Assembly (NCBI GenBank): GCA_038330415.1
Contig: JBBQNZ010000191.1
Span: forward strand, 1 to 6,410
Reading direction: 5' to 3'
From: Fodinibacter sp038330415
GTDB lineage: Bacteria; Actinomycetota; Actinomycetes; Actinomycetales; Dermatophilaceae
Length of the DNA stretch: 6,410 nt
A program made the translations under genes and the position numbers. Below the pieces are notes generated by a model. It made no database searches and was not told the DNA's origin. It saw only the letters and a list, made by a program, of their open reading frames with translations. Position 1 is the stretch's first letter. Every line of letters starts with the position of its first letter. Shown one piece after another: positions 6,243 through 6,410 of the stretch.

Positions 6243-6410
6243 TCAGCCCTTGACGGCGCCCTGGGTGACGCCGGCCATCACCCAGCGCTGGGTGAAGATG
6301 TAGACGGCGATCGCGGGCGCCATCGCCATCAGGTACGACGCGAACGAGACGTTGTAGTTGTTGCTGAACTGCGTCTGGAAGATGCTCTGCACGACCGGCA
6401 GCGTCTGCAG
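6243..6410 (-). CDS. Carbohydrate ABC transporter permease, C-terminal fragment (MalG-like)
   Basis: The last 55 codons of an inner-membrane permease of the MalG-like type, cut by the right window edge. The visible part holds LPVVQSIFQTQFSNNYN, then a hydrophobic segment (about fragment residues 23-40, SFASYLMAMAPAIAVYIF) that should be the last transmembrane helix. The tail QRWVMAGVTQGAVKG is highly typical of sugar permeases of this family. The conserved EAA loop that contacts the ATPase would lie outside the window. With a partner permease and a binding protein (also outside) it would import an oligosaccharide. The GH13 gene directly downstream on the same strand suggests an alpha-glucoside. 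The family call is firm; the substrate is inferred. Confidence 0.88.
   Translation of the reverse strand: MQTLPVVQSIFQTQFSNNYNVSFASYLMAMAPAIAVYIFTQRWVMAGVTQGAVKG

Noticed and set aside
4601..6253. A 550-residue plus-strand open frame opposite the GH13 gene
   Set aside because: The minus frame has all four GH13 conserved regions. The plus frame has low-complexity composition and no recognisable motifs.
1..6410. CRISPR array, insertion sequence, tRNA/rRNA or phage genes
   Set aside because: No regularly spaced direct repeats, transposase motifs, terminal repeats, tRNA cloverleaf or phage structural proteins were seen on either strand.

Overview
The window is from a high-GC genome with actinobacterial hallmarks. 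The coding strands show strong G/C third-position bias, and GTG and TTG starts follow purine-rich Shine-Dalgarno sites. The gene types are a GAF-ANTAR regulator, a lone STAS protein, a SNF2-type ATPase with an actinobacterial-looking N-terminal region, and a GH13 alpha-glucosidase next to a sugar ABC permease. I infer Actinomycetota, possibly Micrococcales; the genus is not determinable by reading.

Layout. (1) Bases 1-720, plus strand: 3' part of a GAF-ANTAR sensor/RNA-binding regulator whose true start is left of the window. (2) Bases 737-1132, minus strand: STAS-domain protein converging on the first gene with 16 bases between stops. (3) Bases 1189-3348, minus strand: SNF2/DEAH helicase-like ATPase, 56 bases upstream of the STAS gene and probably on the same transcript. 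(4) Bases 3349-3585: divergent intergenic region with dyads, one of which includes part of the helicase ribosome binding site. (5) Bases 3586-4419, plus strand: isocitrate lyase/PEP mutase superfamily enzyme. (6) Bases 4420-4462: short convergent gap with a GC-rich hairpin. (7) Bases 4463-6154, minus strand: GH13 alpha-glucosidase. (8) Bases 6155-6242: gap with a perfect 14-bp stem-loop. (9) Bases 6243-6410, minus strand: C-terminal end of a carbohydrate ABC transporter permease entering from the right edge.

How the genes fit together. The right end is the tail of an oligosaccharide uptake and hydrolysis operon: the permease imports an alpha-glucoside and the cytoplasmic GH13 enzyme, which has no signal peptide, cleaves it. 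The hairpin between them could set a different mRNA level for each gene. The left end pairs two stress/signalling-type proteins (GAF-ANTAR and STAS) with a DNA-translocase-like ATPase, but no functional link is proven. The PEP mutase-like gene stands alone.

I see no mobile element, CRISPR array, RNA gene or clear novel defence system. The best leads are small: an internal motif duplication in the ATPase N-terminus, a STAS protein without the canonical phospho-serine, and RNA structures around three gene junctions.
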